A stretch of DNA of 64,000 nt from Bacteroidales bacterium WCE2008 (GTDB taxonomy: Bacteria; Bacteroidota; Bacteroidia; Bacteroidales; UBA932), in contig FUZM01000001.1 of assembly GCA_900167925.1 (NCBI GenBank), positions 124,001 to 188,000 of the forward strand. The letters run 5' to 3'. The notes under the pieces were generated by a model. The model did no database searches, was not told the origin of the DNA, and saw only the letters and a list, made by a program, of their open reading frames with translations. Positions 1-7,940 of this stretch are shown here, piece after piece. Numbering within the stretch: position 1 is the stretch's first letter; each line of letters begins with the position of its first letter. Position numbers and translations under genes: made by a program.

Positions 1-132
1 ATCCTCAGCAAACTAACCCTGATAAACTAAAGAGGAATGATTTGATTTAAGATAATAGAATGCAGAAGGATATTATCTATAGTCAATAAAATATTTAGGA
101 CCCAGGTGCGTGGGTTAACGCATTACACTAAA

Positions 133-387
133 ATGAAAAAACTGCAATTAAAAAAACTGACACTCTCTGAGATGCCAACAGAAGAATTGACCGAGGTAAA
201 TGGCGGATTCCCTACAACCATCAGCCTGGTCTCTCTTTATACAATAGCTGTTACTGCATCTGCCTGTGACGACTGTGCGTCATACGGTTGCCCGACAAAA
301 GCACATCAGTCAGCCGGATCATGTTGTCTATGCTCCGGATACAGTTCTTGCTACGATCAAGTACGGAAGCTGGATGACAAGATGTAA
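133..387 (+). CDS. Class I lanthipeptide-type precursor peptide (LanA-like, double-Gly leader)
   Basis: An 84-residue peptide starting at the ATG at 133; an upstream GTG at 106 is less likely because the leader begins naturally at MKKL. Residues 1-25 form a Lys/Leu- and Glu-rich leader ending in Gly24-Gly25, the style of Bacteroidales natural-product precursors cut by C39 peptidases. The 59-residue core starts at Phe26. Its first half is hydrophobic and rich in Thr/Ser (Thr28, 29, 37, 41; Ser31, 34, 43). Its second half holds all seven Cys (45, 48, 53, 64, 65, 67, 73), including a Cys-Cys-Leu-Cys cluster. That mix of Ser/Thr and Cys fits dehydration followed by (methyl)lanthionine closure. 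The reductase, LanC and split LanB genes follow on the same strand. The ring pattern and the exact leader cut cannot be read from sequence. Confidence 0.8.
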   Translation: MKKLQLKKLTLSEMPTEELTEVNGGFPTTISLVSLYTIAVTASACDDCASYGCPTKAHQSAGSCCLCSGYSSCYDQVRKLDDKM

Positions 388-452
388 ATAAGTAAATTTT
401 AGTAATAATTTCTTTGTTCTTCTGCATTCTTTCGTAAGATATACTATTCTCC

Positions 453-1514
453 ATGGAAAAATATAGTAATGTCATTGTATTCGAGCCCGAGCTGGACAGC
501 AATGACGGTGTTCAAATAAGCATTGACCAGGATGAATATGGGTTCTCGCTGGTCGATATCCCAATGAACCATTATGAAACAGATTTGGATGACTTCTCTG
601 TTCTTGTGAGAATCAATGCATTCTCATGCAATTACAGAGATAAAGGATATTTAAAACTATTTCTAAACAGATGTCATGATCAGAAAAAACACTATTATTC
701 TTTTTTCGGATCAGAGTTTTCCGGCGAAGTAATCAAAGTTGGAAGGCTAGTGAAATCCTTTAAAAGGGGCGATCGGGTCATGCCGGATCATTGTTATCCA
801 TTTAAAACGGATAGAATAATGGGAGGGATAATTACGAATATTGCATCCAAGCGTATCCAGCGTTTTAGGGAATCCGAGCTGATCAAGATCCCGGACAATA
901 TGACGGATGTCGAGGCTGCAGCATTTTCACTTTCGGCAATGACCTCTAACTCAATGGTAAAGAAAGCTAATATAACCAGTGGCGATAAAGTTCTTGTCAC
1001 ATCTTTTTTTTCAAATACGGCATTCGGATGTTTAGAAATACTAAAAGAGTTAAAAGATATAGAACTGTATGCTTTAACAACGCATCCCGACGGAGCAAAC
1101 CAACTAAAGGGACATTTTAATTTAAAGAAGGTGTTTAATCCATCTGATTTTATGGACAATAGTAAAATGGAGGGGCTTTTGTTCAACGTAATTTTGGACC
1201 CGTTTGTTGATATACATATTGACTGCTTGTCGAATTATTTAAACTTTAATTCAAGATACATTACGTGTGGAATCAGTAACAATAAAACAACTGTTAATCT
1301 GCAGAACGCATGTTATAATCTTATAAAGTCGAATTCCGTACTCATCGGCAACTGCCTTGGTACAAGGAAGGATCTTGAAGAAGTGACACAGAAGTATGTT
1401 GATGGCAGATATGTGATTCATATAGACAGCGTGTACACTGGAGATCAGCTTCTGCCGTTTATTTCCAGGACTTTTAATGAGAGGCACACAGGAAAAGTTA
1501 TATACAAATATTAA
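453..1514 (+). CDS. Medium-chain dehydrogenase/reductase, zinc-independent type; candidate LanJ-like tailoring enzyme
   Basis: A 353-residue MDR-superfamily protein. The N-terminal GroES-like part has Asn-Tyr-Arg-Asp at 60-63 and Gly-Ser-Glu-Phe-Ser-Gly at 86-91, followed by the Gly-Asp-Arg-Val strand at 106-109. The His of the usual Gly-His-Glu zinc motif is Ser87, so a catalytic zinc is unlikely; this resembles quinone-oxidoreductase or enoyl-reductase branches. The Rossmann segment at 180-191 (Val-Leu-Val-Thr-Ser...Asn-Thr-Ala-Phe-Gly) is poorer in glycine than the usual nucleotide-binding turn. It sits between the precursor and lanC (11-bp gap to lanC), so a role on the peptide is inferred. 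LanJ reductases turn dehydroalanine into D-alanine, and this could be a distant analogue. Family membership is firm; substrate is a guess. Confidence 0.8.
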   Translation: MEKYSNVIVFEPELDSNDGVQISIDQDEYGFSLVDIPMNHYETDLDDFSVLVRINAFSCNYRDKGYLKLFLNRCHDQKKHYYSFFGSEFSGEVIKVGRLVKSFKRGDRVMPDHCYPFKTDRIMGGIITNIASKRIQRFRESELIKIPDNMTDVEAAAFSLSAMTSNSMVKKANITSGDKVLVTSFFSNTAFGCLEILKELKDIELYALTTHPDGANQLKGHFNLKKVFNPSDFMDNSKMEGLLFNVILDPFVDIHIDCLSNYLNFNSRYITCGISNNKTTVNLQNACYNLIKSNSVLIGNCLGTRKDLEEVTQKYVDGRYVIHIDSVYTGDQLLPFISRTFNERHTGKVIYKY

Positions 1515-1525
1515 AATCAACACTT

Positions 1526-2728
1526 ATGAAGTGGAGTAGCTTGATATCAGAAAAGAAGGATCGGTCTATTATAGATATGGAACTGACCAAGATTTATTCT
1601 TATTTGCGAGATAGAAATGATTACGATACATGGGGAGTACTAAATGGTCTGTCCGGAGTAATACTCTATTTTGCTGAAATGTACAAGTGCTACCATGACG
1701 AAGAGATATTAAATGCTCTGAATGAAAAGACCGAGATACTCCTGGAGCATATTCAGGATGAGAAGATACCGACATTCTGCAGCGGGTTAGCCGGCATATG
1801 TTGGACCCTTCGCTATTTAAACACAAATAAGCTTATCGAATGTGATGATATAGATGAAGTATTAGCGAATATTGATGCCTATATTAAACTGCTGTATGAG
1901 AATTACTTTATAAACAATATCGATTTCTTACATGGAGGGGTGGGCATAGCCTATTATTTTTTGTTATCCGACCCCAAATATGGTCCAAAATCTGGACGGT
2001 TGATGTTAGAGAAGCTCTTGGATACACGCATCGAGAATGAAGACGGGAGTTGTATGTGGATTTCACCTATAAGTGACAGCGCGCTTGACAAAGATACAAA
2101 AGTGGCGAATCTAAGCTTATCTCATGGAATGGCGTCAATTCTTGCTTTTTTAGCAAAGTATTATGAGGTCACAAATGATCCCAACGCTGAGCAATTAATA
2201 AAGAAAATATACCGATACTATATAAAAACTAAAAATCCTTCTGACTATTATTCGGTTTTTAGCACCTGGATAGATCTTAATAACCCTGATCAGAGAGATG
2301 AATCAAGACTCGCCTGGTGTTACGGTGATTTGGGTATTTCATTCGCGTTAAATTATGCAGGAATAGTTCTAGGAGACAAGGAAATGATTGATTTTTCTCT
2401 GGCCGTAGCGAACAAAACGACAAAAAGATTCACACATTCAAATATTATCGATGCATCTCTTTGTCATGGTTCGAGTGGAGCCAGTTTATTATATAATCTT
2501 TGGTATCAAAAAACAGGGGACAACCTCTATAAAAAAAGTGCCTTGTTTTGGTTAAAAGACGCTATCAACAGAATAGAAACCATTGATTTCAATCAGGATA
2601 CTTTTGACACGAGCCAGCTTAACAACGAATACACCCTGCTGACAGGACTTTCTGGTGTCGGAATATCTTTTTTGTCCCTAATCAGTCCAGACAAAATTAC
2701 TTGGAATGAAATACTACTATTATTATAG
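1526..2728 (+). CDS. lanC: LanC-like lanthionine cyclase
   Basis: A 400-residue protein of normal LanC length. LanC enzymes use a zinc site to activate Cys thiols of the precursor and add them to dehydrated Ser/Thr, closing lanthionine rings. The zinc ligands are visible: Cys265 in Trp-Cys-Tyr-Gly, and Cys313-His314 in Leu-Cys-His-Gly-Ser-Ser-Gly. They correspond to nisin NisC Cys284, Cys330 and His331. His200 in Ser-Leu-Ser-His-Gly-Met matches the NisC active-site His212. Repeated Gly-rich helix turns (Leu-Ser-Gly-Val near 42-45, His-Gly-Gly-Val-Gly near 136-140, Leu-Ser-Gly-Val-Gly near the C-terminus) fit the alpha/alpha toroid. It lies 11 bp before the dehydratase gene, so cyclase and dehydratase are probably co-transcribed. 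Confidence 0.93.
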   Translation: MKWSSLISEKKDRSIIDMELTKIYSYLRDRNDYDTWGVLNGLSGVILYFAEMYKCYHDEEILNALNEKTEILLEHIQDEKIPTFCSGLAGICWTLRYLNTNKLIECDDIDEVLANIDAYIKLLYENYFINNIDFLHGGVGIAYYFLLSDPKYGPKSGRLMLEKLLDTRIENEDGSCMWISPISDSALDKDTKVANLSLSHGMASILAFLAKYYEVTNDPNAEQLIKKIYRYYIKTKNPSDYYSVFSTWIDLNNPDQRDESRLAWCYGDLGISFALNYAGIVLGDKEMIDFSLAVANKTTKRFTHSNIIDASLCHGSSGASLLYNLWYQKTGDNLYKKSALFWLKDAINRIETIDFNQDTFDTSQLNNEYTLLTGLSGVGISFLSLISPDKITWNEILLLL

Positions 2729-2739
2729 CCTCGTCAATT

Positions 2740-4890
2740 ATGGAAAAGTATAGAACATACAATAAATGTATAGTTAGGACGCCTTTGTATCCTGTCAATT
2801 TTATTGATAGGTTGGATAATTATGATTCCTCTATTTTTCTCCAGTCCTTTAAGGAAGCTGTATACATTTCCAGTCCTGTCTTGTATAATGAATTATTCGT
2901 AAAAAAGAATGCAACAAACAAAACAACTAAATCTGCGATTAAGTTCTTTCTGCGAAGTTGCACCAGAAGTACGCCTTATGGCGCGTTTGCCGGATGTGAT
3001 ATTATTCAAGTTAATCCTATGGATGAGTCCATAATAATAATGTCAGGCATTGATCACAATAAGACATTCTCCAGAATAGACATGAACTACCTTTGCGAGT
3101 ACATACGTTTATTGGAAGCGCAACAGGAAGTCAGGAATTCTTTAACATACCACTTGAACACCTCATCCTATTTCATATCGAATAATCTGAGATATATAGA
3201 ATATAAATTCGACAAAGTAAGACGGAAATACTTTTTTTCTGAGATTATTTGTCCATCTTACCTGAGTAAAGTCTTAAAAGAACTCAAGAAACAACCTTTA
3301 CGGATAAGCCAGATAGAGGCTTTGCTTATTAAGGAAACAGGTGCTTCGGATAACGAGGCAAGAGAATTCATTAATGAACTGATAAATGAACAGATTTTGG
3401 TAAGCAGCCTGGAGCCATCCGTGGTTGGTGAGGACCTGATATACCAATTGAAAAATAAATTAAGTGCAATTAATATCAACACCAGTTTTATTGATTCGAT
3501 AATAAACTTTCTATCAAACTGTGACGCGTCAGAATTTGGCAAAAAGGAAGAGTCTCTTAACAGAATATATGATTTATTATCTTCAAGCCATATAGGTAAG
3601 GAGGGAGCTTTTATACATGTTGACACATTAAACAAAACCGAGAAAGGAATTATAGGACGTAATATAATTGATGCTATAAATAAATGTTTGTATCTGTTCT
3701 CAAAATTTCCGATAAGGGAGAATCAAGATTTCTTTAGCGGTTTTAGAAAAAAGTTCTATGATAAATATGAAGAACAAGAAATCCCTCTAGTCGTGGCATT
3801 AGATCCTCAGGTGGGTCTAGGATACGGGAAATGGACAGAACAAAACGGAGACATTAATCAATTGTTACAAGGGTTGCCAACCCCTTCACAATCAGAAAGC
3901 GACTCTGGATTTAAGTTTAATCCAGCATCAGCACTAATCCTACAAAAATACGAGGAGTCACTTAAAACAGGGAGCAAAGAGATCCAGATTACTGACGAGG
4001 ATCTTAAAGCTTTTAAGGATAGCGACTTATCGATGTCTCAGTGTTGCGCCTTGTTCTCGGTGTTATCAAATGATGAAAATCCAACAATCTTGCTAAAAGG
4101 ACTATATGGCGGAGTCAGCTCCAGATTGCTTTCCAGATTTGAATATCTGGAAAGAGACATAGAGAAACTTGTTAATGAAATAAACGACCACGATGTTGAT
4201 ATCTATGGCGACAAGATTGTAGCGGAGGTAGCTCATCTTCCAGAAGATAGAATTGGTAATATTCAAATGCATCCCAATAATAGGAAATATACTATTTGCT
4301 ACTTATCCAATCCGAGCGAGGCGCATGGAGGAACTATAATCCCGGTTGATGATATTATGATATCTATTCCAAGGGGCCAGAGAATCGTATTACGTTCCAA
4401 AAAATATAATAAGGAGATTATTCCGATGCTATCAACGGCTCATAATTACATGTCAGGACTTCCGATTTATAGTTTCTTGTCAGACTATATAAATCAAGAA
4501 GCTCATTATTACTATTTCGAATGGAACCCTTTCTTTAATCAGAAGCCATTTCTCCCCCGCATTTCGTATCATAATATAATACTAATGCCTGCAAGATGGT
4601 TAGTCGGCATGAATCTATTTCCTGAAGGCGTGGATTCAGAAAAGATCCTAAAATATAAGAATGAGGTCGGTCTTCCGGACGAGGTGTTATTAACTGTTGG
4701 TGACAACAAACTATATATCAACTTCAACAAAGAGTACTCCTTAGACTTGTTATGTGAAGAATTAACTAAGAAAAAGGTAATTACTCTTGAAGAATTCCTA
4801 TATAGTTCAAGCAATAAAAACCTTGTTTGTTCTAAGGACGGCAGTTATTATACTAATGAAATAATTCTTAATTTGTATAGAGAACAGTAG
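2740..4890 (+). CDS. Lantibiotic dehydratase, N-terminal glutamylation protein (split LanB)
   Basis: A 716-residue protein matching the glutamylation half of LanB. In NisB this half transfers glutamate from glutamyl-tRNA to Ser/Thr of the precursor. The conserved Arg-rich motif is clear: Arg72-Ser-Cys-Thr-Arg76-Ser-Thr78-Pro-Tyr-Gly, the counterpart of NisB Arg83/Arg87/Thr89, and Arg13 near the start may match NisB Arg14. The protein stops before the SpaB_C-like elimination domain, which is encoded by the next gene after a single intervening base (stop at 4888-4890, ATG at 4892). The two lengths together (716 + 279) are close to one full NisB of about 990 residues. Split dehydratases are known in thiopeptide systems and in some Bacteroidota lanthipeptide systems, so this is probably functional rather than a broken gene. 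Confidence 0.92.
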   Translation: MEKYRTYNKCIVRTPLYPVNFIDRLDNYDSSIFLQSFKEAVYISSPVLYNELFVKKNATNKTTKSAIKFFLRSCTRSTPYGAFAGCDIIQVNPMDESIIIMSGIDHNKTFSRIDMNYLCEYIRLLEAQQEVRNSLTYHLNTSSYFISNNLRYIEYKFDKVRRKYFFSEIICPSYLSKVLKELKKQPLRISQIEALLIKETGASDNEAREFINELINEQILVSSLEPSVVGEDLIYQLKNKLSAININTSFIDSIINFLSNCDASEFGKKEESLNRIYDLLSSSHIGKEGAFIHVDTLNKTEKGIIGRNIIDAINKCLYLFSKFPIRENQDFFSGFRKKFYDKYEEQEIPLVVALDPQVGLGYGKWTEQNGDINQLLQGLPTPSQSESDSGFKFNPASALILQKYEESLKTGSKEIQITDEDLKAFKDSDLSMSQCCALFSVLSNDENPTILLKGLYGGVSSRLLSRFEYLERDIEKLVNEINDHDVDIYGDKIVAEVAHLPEDRIGNIQMHPNNRKYTICYLSNPSEAHGGTIIPVDDIMISIPRGQRIVLRSKKYNKEIIPMLSTAHNYMSGLPIYSFLSDYINQEAHYYYFEWNPFFNQKPFLPRISYHNIILMPARWLVGMNLFPEGVDSEKILKYKNEVGLPDEVLLTVGDNKLYINFNKEYSLDLLCEELTKKKVITLEEFLYSSSNKNLVCSKDGSYYTNEIILNLYREQ

Positions 4891-4891
4891 T

Positions 4892-5731
4892 ATGGTACAG
4901 AGACGTTTTATAGCAGGTAGCGAATGGATTTATTATAAAATCTATTCCGGTCCCAAGATAATAGAGCAAATACTTATATGCGATTTAATCCCTGCCGTGA
5001 ATTCTCTCAGACGAAAGGGATTGGTTGATTCGTTTTTCTTTATTCGATATATGGATCCGAACTATCATATCAGATTGAGGTTACATTGTCAAAGTAAGGA
5101 CTGCGGCATCATCATGGATAAGATGAGAAAGAAGCTTGAAAAATATGTGAGAGACCTAACGATAACGACAATTCAGCTTGATACTTATGCCCGAGAGGTC
5201 GAAAGATATGGCGGCGACAATATTGTATTCTTTGAGAGGATGTTCTACTATGATAGTTGCCTCGTTTCAAATTGCCTTAAAAGACTTGAATGTCTGGATA
5301 CCCAGCGGCACGATATAAGTTTGAAATTCATTGATACATTGCTAGATTCGCGAGGATTAACCCTTGACGATAAAATAATTTTTTCGGACCGGAACAGAAA
5401 GGCGTATTTTCAAGAAATCTATCAGTCTAATGATTCTATCCGGAATATGCTGAACGCAAAATACCGCAATGTAAGAAAGGAAGTATTTGACTGCCTAAAT
5501 AAAGAAAGGCAGCAAACTTGGTGGGACAAGGAGATATCCAAATATACCAAGAACGTAAGCTCGCTTGGCAGTTTTATCTCGACAATAAACGGAAATGAAC
5601 TGACAAGCGTAATTCACATGCATGTAAATAGAATGTATAGGATGCAGCAAAGACGTATTGAGATGTTACTTTACTGGTATCTATACAAATACTATGTTTC
5701 TCAAAAAGCAATAAGTCACAAGAGCGACTAG
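4892..5731 (+). CDS. Thiopeptide-type/SpaB C-terminal glutamate elimination protein (split LanB)
   Basis: A 279-residue SpaB_C-type protein that would remove glutamate from glutamylated Ser/Thr, leaving dehydroalanine or dehydrobutyrine. The N-terminal signature is present: Trp-Ile-Tyr-Tyr-Lys near 12-16, then Arg52-Tyr-Met-Asp-Pro and His59-Ile-Arg61-Leu-Arg63, matching the Arg-rich elimination pocket of NisB. The C-terminal signature His-Met-His-Val-Asn-Arg at about 242-247 is the counterpart of the NisB His961 region. It follows the glutamylation gene with a one-base gap, so translation is probably coupled. It is the last gene of the visible operon; a gene on the opposite strand begins two bases after its stop. 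Base composition is AT-rich like the rest of the locus. Confidence 0.9.
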   Translation: MVQRRFIAGSEWIYYKIYSGPKIIEQILICDLIPAVNSLRRKGLVDSFFFIRYMDPNYHIRLRLHCQSKDCGIIMDKMRKKLEKYVRDLTITTIQLDTYAREVERYGGDNIVFFERMFYYDSCLVSNCLKRLECLDTQRHDISLKFIDTLLDSRGLTLDDKIIFSDRNRKAYFQEIYQSNDSIRNMLNAKYRNVRKEVFDCLNKERQQTWWDKEISKYTKNVSSLGSFISTINGNELTSVIHMHVNRMYRMQQRRIEMLLYWYLYKYYVSQKAISHKSD

Positions 5732-5732
5732 G

Positions 5733-6230
5733 CTATAGGTGATGGAATTTTTTGCCACAGTCTTTGCAATGATAATTTGCAAAGACGCGGTTATATGTAA
5801 ACATTATAACAAGGCCGGCAACGAAGAGTATGATAGCGATGACATCTACAGCCTCTGACTTGATGCCGTATTCTTCTCCTTGGAACAGATAAAGACCCGG
5901 AAAAAGGAAGAAGAAAACCGCAGCAATCAACAATGCTGAATTGTCTTTTCTCCCCATGATGGGTTCCACATTCTCGCTTCCGCATTTCGGGCAAATAAAG
6001 GCTGTGTCTTCAGCATGATTGTCGAAAACAGGTCTTGTTAGGGCCTGCGCTCTTTCCAAATCTTTTTCGAACACATATATAGCAATCCCGGGAACTGGGC
6101 CATAAGCCCCAGTTCGTTGATCCATTGTTTCATCATGCCGACGTGATTCTATGCCATTAACATTAAGAATGTCACATACGGTGTCTGCAATTATATTGTT
6201 TGGACACTTGCATAATAAGGTATCGTTCAT
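5733..6230 (-). CDS. DUF2007-type membrane protein with zinc ribbon
   Basis: A 165-residue protein. The first ~70 residues look like the DUF2007 'putative signal transducing protein' fold: a short alpha/beta domain beginning with a Cys-containing strand and a helix, with a Gly-Pro-Val-Pro-Gly loop. Then comes Cys-Pro-Lys-Cys-Gly at about 80-84, two hydrophobic segments that should cross the membrane (about 98-116 and 128-147), and a second pair Cys-Lys-Asp-Cys-Gly near the C-terminus. The two Cys pairs could form one zinc ribbon brought together across a helical hairpin. Function is unknown. It is convergent with the lanthipeptide operon and forms the first host-like gene after it. Confidence 0.75.
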   Translation of the reverse strand: MNDTLLCKCPNNIIADTVCDILNVNGIESRRHDETMDQRTGAYGPVPGIAIYVFEKDLERAQALTRPVFDNHAEDTAFICPKCGSENVEPIMGRKDNSALLIAAVFFFLFPGLYLFQGEEYGIKSEAVDVIAIILFVAGLVIMFTYNRVFANYHCKDCGKKFHHL

Positions 6231-6262
6231 AGTCGCTATAGTTTATTTATGAAAAAAACAAC

Positions 6263-6820
6263 TTACTGTCCATTATAGACCCCCAGGTCAGGAAGCATTT
6301 CTTCCTGGGACTGGAGGCTTCCGGCTTTGTCGGTGTAGAAGATGTAGACTCGGGCGTCTTCGGAAATCGAGATGGAGATCTCGCCGGCGTCTGTCACAAA
6401 TGTGGAGATATAGGCGCAGCCCTTCTTGACGACGGCATTGATTCCGTCCTCTTCCGTATAAGGAGGAAGGAAACTTTCACTCTCGACAGACGGCAATCCA
6501 TAGCGGACTATGAGTTTCGACTTCATGGACTCGTAACGGGTCTTAAGCAACTGCCAGCTCGGGCAGATCGGATAGGCCACGGCCACCATATAGACCTTGT
6601 CTGTCTTCGGCGTGACTACAAGATAGAGCTCGCATTTCTCGCCGAGATGCTTTCCCTCGATAGCCCCGGATTTCTGCTGCTTGAACTTCACCGAACGCAG
6701 ATTATGGATGAAATTACGGGAGAATCCCTTAATCTCCAGCCCCTCGAAAGTCATATGCTCCTGAGCGGACATTGAGACCGCCAGGAACAGGGACATCAAT
6801 ATGATTGCGAACCTTTTCAT
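6263..6820 (-). CDS. Small secreted protein of unknown function
   Basis: A 185-residue protein read from the ATG at 6820, which starts a good signal peptide (Met-Lys-Arg, hydrophobic stretch, cleavage near Ser-Ala-Gln). A longer start at 6865 would put the signal peptide internally and is rejected. The mature part is mixed alpha/beta with no motif I recognise. A Bacteroidota-type promoter lies directly upstream at 6835-6865 and places transcription start a few bases before this ATG. It is divergent from the glycosyltransferase at 6878. Likely periplasmic or outer-membrane associated; no function assigned. Confidence 0.7.
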   Translation of the reverse strand: MKRFAIILMSLFLAVSMSAQEHMTFEGLEIKGFSRNFIHNLRSVKFKQQKSGAIEGKHLGEKCELYLVVTPKTDKVYMVAVAYPICPSWQLLKTRYESMKSKLIVRYGLPSVESESFLPPYTEEDGINAVVKKGCAYISTFVTDAGEISISISEDARVYIFYTDKAGSLQSQEEMLPDLGVYNGQ

Positions 6821-6834
6821 CGTGAATGATTCTT

Positions 6835-6865
6835 CAAATATAATTATTATCTTCGCATTTACCAA
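6835..6865 (-). promoter_or_regulatory. Bacteroidota sigma-ABfr-type promoter for the 6263-6820 gene
   Basis: On the minus strand the -7 element TATATTTG (6835-6842) fits TAnnTTTG exactly, with a -33 TTG at 6863-6865 and a 20-nt spacer. It lies 15 bp upstream of the ATG at 6820. Confidence 0.7.
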
Positions 6866-6877
6866 TCGCAGCGCGTA

Positions 6878-7879
6878 ATGAGATATTCAATCATAGTACC
6901 AGTTTTCAATCGCCCAGACGAGGTCGACGAGCTCCTCCAGAGCCTTACCACCCAGACAGTCAAAGACTTCGAAGTCATAATCGTTGAGGACGGGTCCGCG
7001 AAACCATGCGCCGATGTAGTCGAAAGATACAAAGACCGGCTTGACATGCATTACTATGTCAAGGAGAACTCAGGCCCGGGCCAGACGCGCAACTACGGCG
7101 CCGAAAGAGCCTCCGGCGAATATCTCATAATACTCGACTCCGACGTGATCGTCCCCGAAAACTACTTCGCCGCAGTCTCGGAAGAGCTCGACCGGGAGCC
7201 ATGCGACGCATTCGGCGGTCCCGACAGGTCCCACCCGTCGTTCACCGACGTCCAGAAAGCGATAAGCTACTCGATGACGGCCTTCATCACCACCGGCGGC
7301 ATCCGCGGCGGCGACGTGAAGCTTGACAAATTCTACCCGAGGAGCTTCAACATGGGCATACGCAGGGACGTCTATGCCTCGCTCGGAGGCTTCTCCAAGA
7401 TGCGATTCGGCGAAGATATAGACCTCAGCATCAGGATCTTCAAGGGGGGACATTCATGCCGCCTCTTCCCGGACGCCTGGGTCTACCACAAGCGCCGCAC
7501 CGACCTTAGGAAATTCTTCCGCCAGGTCCATAATTCCGGCATCGCCAGGATCAATCTCTACAAGAAATACCCTGAATCGCTGAAGGCAGTGCACCTGCTG
7601 CCGGCGGCCTTCACGGTAGGCCTTCTCATGGTCCCGATACTGCCCGTTGTCATGATCCCGCTGCTCATGCTGTTCGTCGTTGCCGTATTCGGCGAAGCCA
7701 TGGTCAAGGAAAGCCGTCAGAGCCCCCTGCCGAAGGCGGCGAAGATCGGAGCGCTGGCTGTCGCGGCCGCGTTCGTACAGCTCGTGGGGTATGGAACCGG
7801 CTTCCTGAGGGCGTTCTGGGAGCGCTGCGTACTCGGGAAAGGGGAATTCGAAGCATTCAAGAAAAATTTCTACAAATAG
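6878..7879 (+). CDS. Family 2 glycosyltransferase, membrane-anchored
   Basis: A 333-residue GT2 (GT-A fold) enzyme that would move a sugar from a nucleotide-sugar to a glycan or lipid acceptor at the inner membrane. The N-terminal strand Ser-Ile-Ile-Val-Pro-Val-Phe-Asn is typical, the nucleotide-binding Glu-Asp-Gly is at 37-39, and the metal-binding Asp87-Ser-Asp89 is preceded by Ile-Ile-Leu. A Gly-Glu-Asp-Ile-Asp-Leu motif near 188-193 resembles the catalytic-base region. The C-terminal third contains two hydrophobic segments that should anchor the protein in the membrane. The gene is divergent from the secreted protein and 61 bp before the TonB-receptor-like gene. Acceptor unknown. Confidence 0.88.
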   Translation: MRYSIIVPVFNRPDEVDELLQSLTTQTVKDFEVIIVEDGSAKPCADVVERYKDRLDMHYYVKENSGPGQTRNYGAERASGEYLIILDSDVIVPENYFAAVSEELDREPCDAFGGPDRSHPSFTDVQKAISYSMTAFITTGGIRGGDVKLDKFYPRSFNMGIRRDVYASLGGFSKMRFGEDIDLSIRIFKGGHSCRLFPDAWVYHKRRTDLRKFFRQVHNSGIARINLYKKYPESLKAVHLLPAAFTVGLLMVPILPVVMIPLLMLFVVAVFGEAMVKESRQSPLPKAAKIGALAVAAAFVQLVGYGTGFLRAFWERCVLGKGEFEAFKKNFYK

Positions 7880-7940
7880 TTTTAAACCTTGCCGGAGAAG
7901 AAGTGTCTAAAAGTCCGGTTAGTTAGATATAAATATAAAC

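Noticed and set aside
1..50. Possible C-terminal tail of an upstream gene at the left edge
   Set aside because: One frame stays open to position 50, but 16 codons without a motif cannot support a call.
2740..5731. Split LanB as a frameshifted pseudogene
   Set aside because: Both halves keep catalytic motifs, the break lies at the domain boundary and split forms are known in related systems.
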